This document shows, piece after piece, positions 32,083-33,842 of a DNA stretch of 33,842 nt (position 1 is its first letter; each line of letters opens with the position of its first letter). This DNA is from Paenibacillus whitsoniae (GTDB lineage: Bacteria; Bacillota; Bacilli; Paenibacillales; NBRC-103111). Below the pieces are notes generated by a model. That model made no database searches, was not told the origin of the DNA, and saw only the letters and a list, made by a program, of their open reading frames with translations. The translations under genes were made by a program, and so were the position numbers. Location of the stretch: assembly GCF_003955665.1 (NCBI RefSeq), contig NZ_RXHU01000081.1, forward strand, positions 1 to 33,842, written 5' to 3'.

Positions 32083-32958
32083 ATGAGCGTATCCGCACGG
32101 TTGAGAGGCTTCATTACCCTAGGGCTCCTGCCCGCCTTGGTCGTTTACTTGATTTTCGTCATCGTGCCGATTTTTTGGTCGGCGTATTATGGATTTTTTG
32201 ATTGGAAAGGGATAGGCGCGGCCAAGTTCATCGGCTTCGATAACTATCTGGAGGTCGTGAAAGACCCGATTTTCTGGAAATCGTTTAAAAACAACATGTA
32301 CATCGTCGCCGCCTCGGTCTTCGGGCAAGTGCCGATCGCTCTGGTATTGGCGCTGCTGCTGACCCGCAGCACACTGTTTCAACGCGTGATCCGAGCGTCC
32401 GTCTTTATGCCGATGGTGCTGTCATCCGTCGTTGTCGGAATTATTTGGGGGTATATTTATCATCCGCAGATCGGGATTTTGAATTTTTTGCTGGATGGCA
32501 TTGGACTTGATAGCTGGAAAAAAGCTTGGCTCTCCGATCCGAAAGTATCGATGTTCGCCCTCATGGTGCCGATCATCTGGAATTATATTGGTCCGTATAT
32601 GATTATGTTCATCGCGGCGCTTCAAAATATTTCGCCTGAAATCGAAGACGCCGCGCAGCTCGATGGGGTGGGGCCGACGCGCAAGCTGTTCGCGGTCACG
32701 CTGCCGATGATTTGGGATACGGTGAAGGTGGCGGTCGTGCTCTGTATTTCGGGCAGCTTAAAAGCGTTCGACCTGATCTACGTCATGACCGGCGGGGGCC
32801 CGGCGCATTCGACTGAATTGCTTGCTTCTTATATGTATAACTCCACGTTCAATGTGTACCGCTTTGGCTTCGGCAGTGCGATCTCGACGGCGATCATTAT
32901 TTTGAGCCTGATTCTGATTGTCGGCAGCCAGTATCTAATGAAGCGGGATTACCGCTAA
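32083..32958 (+). CDS. Sugar ABC transporter permease (MalF/UgpA type)
   Basis: A 291-residue inner-membrane permease of the CUT1 class with about six hydrophobic segments. The cytoplasmic EAA loop that contacts the ATPase is EDAAQLDGVGPTRKLFAVTLP. The frame could start at ATG 32065, but ATG 32083 is chosen because GGGAGGAG lies six to seven bases before it. The sequence begins SVSARLRGFITLG and includes NYLEVVKDPIFWKSFKNN, typical of this family. It pairs with the permease encoded 21 bases downstream. No ATPase gene lies in the window; Bacillales CUT1 importers commonly share one ATPase (MsmX) encoded elsewhere. Confidence 0.93.
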   Translation: MSVSARLRGFITLGLLPALVVYLIFVIVPIFWSAYYGFFDWKGIGAAKFIGFDNYLEVVKDPIFWKSFKNNMYIVAASVFGQVPIALVLALLLTRSTLFQRVIRASVFMPMVLSSVVVGIIWGYIYHPQIGILNFLLDGIGLDSWKKAWLSDPKVSMFALMVPIIWNYIGPYMIMFIAALQNISPEIEDAAQLDGVGPTRKLFAVTLPMIWDTVKVAVVLCISGSLKAFDLIYVMTGGGPAHSTELLASYMYNSTFNVYRFGFGSAISTAIIILSLILIVGSQYLMKRDYR

Positions 32959-32979
32959 AACTTGTCAGGAGGGATCGGC

Positions 32980-33842
32980 ATGGCGCAGGCCGTAGCGATA
33001 CCGGCGGGGATGCCCGCAGGAGCTTCAAAACGCAAAAGATGGGGGCGCGGCGTTGTGAATGCAGGACTTTCCCTGTACGCGCTGGTTACCGTCTATCCGT
33101 TAATCTGGTTATTTATTAGTGCCGTTAAATCGAATGAAGAGTTTTATTCGAGGCCGTTTCTGCTGCCTACGGTATGGAAATGGGACAATCTCGTCCGGGC
33201 GTGGAAGGTGTCGGGGATGGGGCTATCGCTGTGGAACTCGACGGTCGTCACGGTCCTTTCGCTTGTGCTGACACTGGTGCTTGGTGCGCTGGCGGCTTTT
33301 GTGCTGGCCCGGTTCGAGTTTAAGCTGAAGGGGTTCATGATGGGCTTGTTCCTGCTCGGGATGCTCATCCCGATTCACAGCACCCTCGTGCCGCTCTTTA
33401 TTATGATGAAAAAAATCGGCCTGCTCAACTCCTACGGCGCGCTGGTTCTTCCTTATACGGCGTTTGAGCTGCCGTTAGCCATTTTCGTGGTGGCGGCATA
33501 CCTCATCTCCATTCCAAAAGAAATCGAGGAAGCCGCCCTGATCGACGGCACCGGCTATTGGGGCATCTTCTTCCGCATGATGCTGCCGCTCAGCGTTCCG
33601 GCGCTGTCCACCGTCGCCATTCTTGGCTTCCTGCGCTTCTGGAACGACTTCGCCTTCGCGCTCGTCTTCATCAGCAAGCCGGCGCTCAAAACCGTGCCGC
33701 TCAGCCTGTCGTCCTTCGCCACCGGCTACATGACCGACTACGAGCTGACCATGGCCGCGCTGGCCATCGCTGTGCTGCCGACGATTATCGTGTTCCTACT
33801 GTTCCAGGAACAGATCATGAAGGGCATGACGGCGGGGGCGGT
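32980..33842 (+). CDS. Sugar ABC transporter permease (MalG/UgpE type), 3' end beyond window
   Basis: The second CUT1 permease, open to the last base of the window. 287 codons are present, close to the usual 275-300, so only a few residues are missing. Start ATG 32980 follows AGGAGGG by six to seven bases. Visible features: a first membrane helix after KRKRWGRG, SAVKSNEEFYSRPFLLP, and the EAA loop EEAALIDGTGYWGIFFRMMLPLS. Membrane segments alternate through the rest. It forms the heterodimeric channel with the preceding permease. Confidence 0.92.
   Translation, partial: MAQAVAIPAGMPAGASKRKRWGRGVVNAGLSLYALVTVYPLIWLFISAVKSNEEFYSRPFLLPTVWKWDNLVRAWKVSGMGLSLWNSTVVTVLSLVLTLVLGALAAFVLARFEFKLKGFMMGLFLLGMLIPIHSTLVPLFIMMKKIGLLNSYGALVLPYTAFELPLAIFVVAAYLISIPKEIEEAALIDGTGYWGIFFRMMLPLSVPALSTVAILGFLRFWNDFAFALVFISKPALKTVPLSLSSFATGYMTDYELTMAALAIAVLPTIIVFLLFQEQIMKGMTAGA

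Overview
The window looks like a chromosomal segment of a moderately high-GC, endospore-type Gram-positive of the Paenibacillaceae (Paenibacillus, Cohnella and relatives). This is inferred from strong GGAGG ribosome sites with frequent TTG and GTG starts, lipobox substrate-binding proteins, YesM/YesN-type two-component systems beside sugar ABC transporters, a CUT1 transporter without its own ATPase, and an HPr kinase. No rRNA, tRNA, insertion sequence, phage gene or true CRISPR array was seen.

Layout. 1-4.6 kb (+): the 3' part of a thiamine-pyrophosphate enzyme, an aldo/keto reductase and a bifunctional class A penicillin-binding protein. 4.6-10.5 kb (-): a secreted protein of unknown function whose ribosome site lies in a strong hairpin, an HPr kinase/phosphorylase (hprK), and an operon of MoxR ATPase, DUF58 protein, DUF4129 membrane protein and a 56-residue protein. 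11.2-21.4 kb (+): a sugar-sensing and uptake cluster (AraC-type response regulator, YesM-type kinase, sugar-binding lipoprotein, mglB, mglA, mglC) followed by a chemoreceptor. 21.9-26.6 kb (-): a probable D-amino-acid catabolic cluster made of a DauR/YheO-like regulator, a D-serine dehydratase/D-threonine aldolase-like PLP enzyme, an N-acyl-D-amino-acid deacylase and a RidA-family protein. 27.1-33.8 kb (+): a second YesM/YesN pair driving a CUT1 sugar transporter (binding protein and two permeases, the last cut by the window end).

How the genes fit together. HprK and a possible cre site before mglB suggest carbon catabolite control of sugar import. Each two-component pair sits directly upstream of the transporter it probably controls. 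In the D-amino-acid cluster the deacylase would release a free D-amino acid, the PLP enzyme would dehydrate or cleave it, and RidA would remove a reactive enamine/imine intermediate.

The most unusual signal is in the intergenic DNA. Five gaps (near 1.35, 10.75, 21.7, 24.4 and 26.8 kb) carry arrays of short imperfect palindromes spaced about 50-53 bp and then 61-73 bp apart, giving a period of about 111-125 bp. Palindrome sequences differ between two sub-families (AAGAGGG...CCCTCTT and CCTGTA...TACAGG), but spacing and part of the inter-palindrome sequence appear conserved and both arms change together. This looks like one structured, mobile or regulatory repeat element of the genome.
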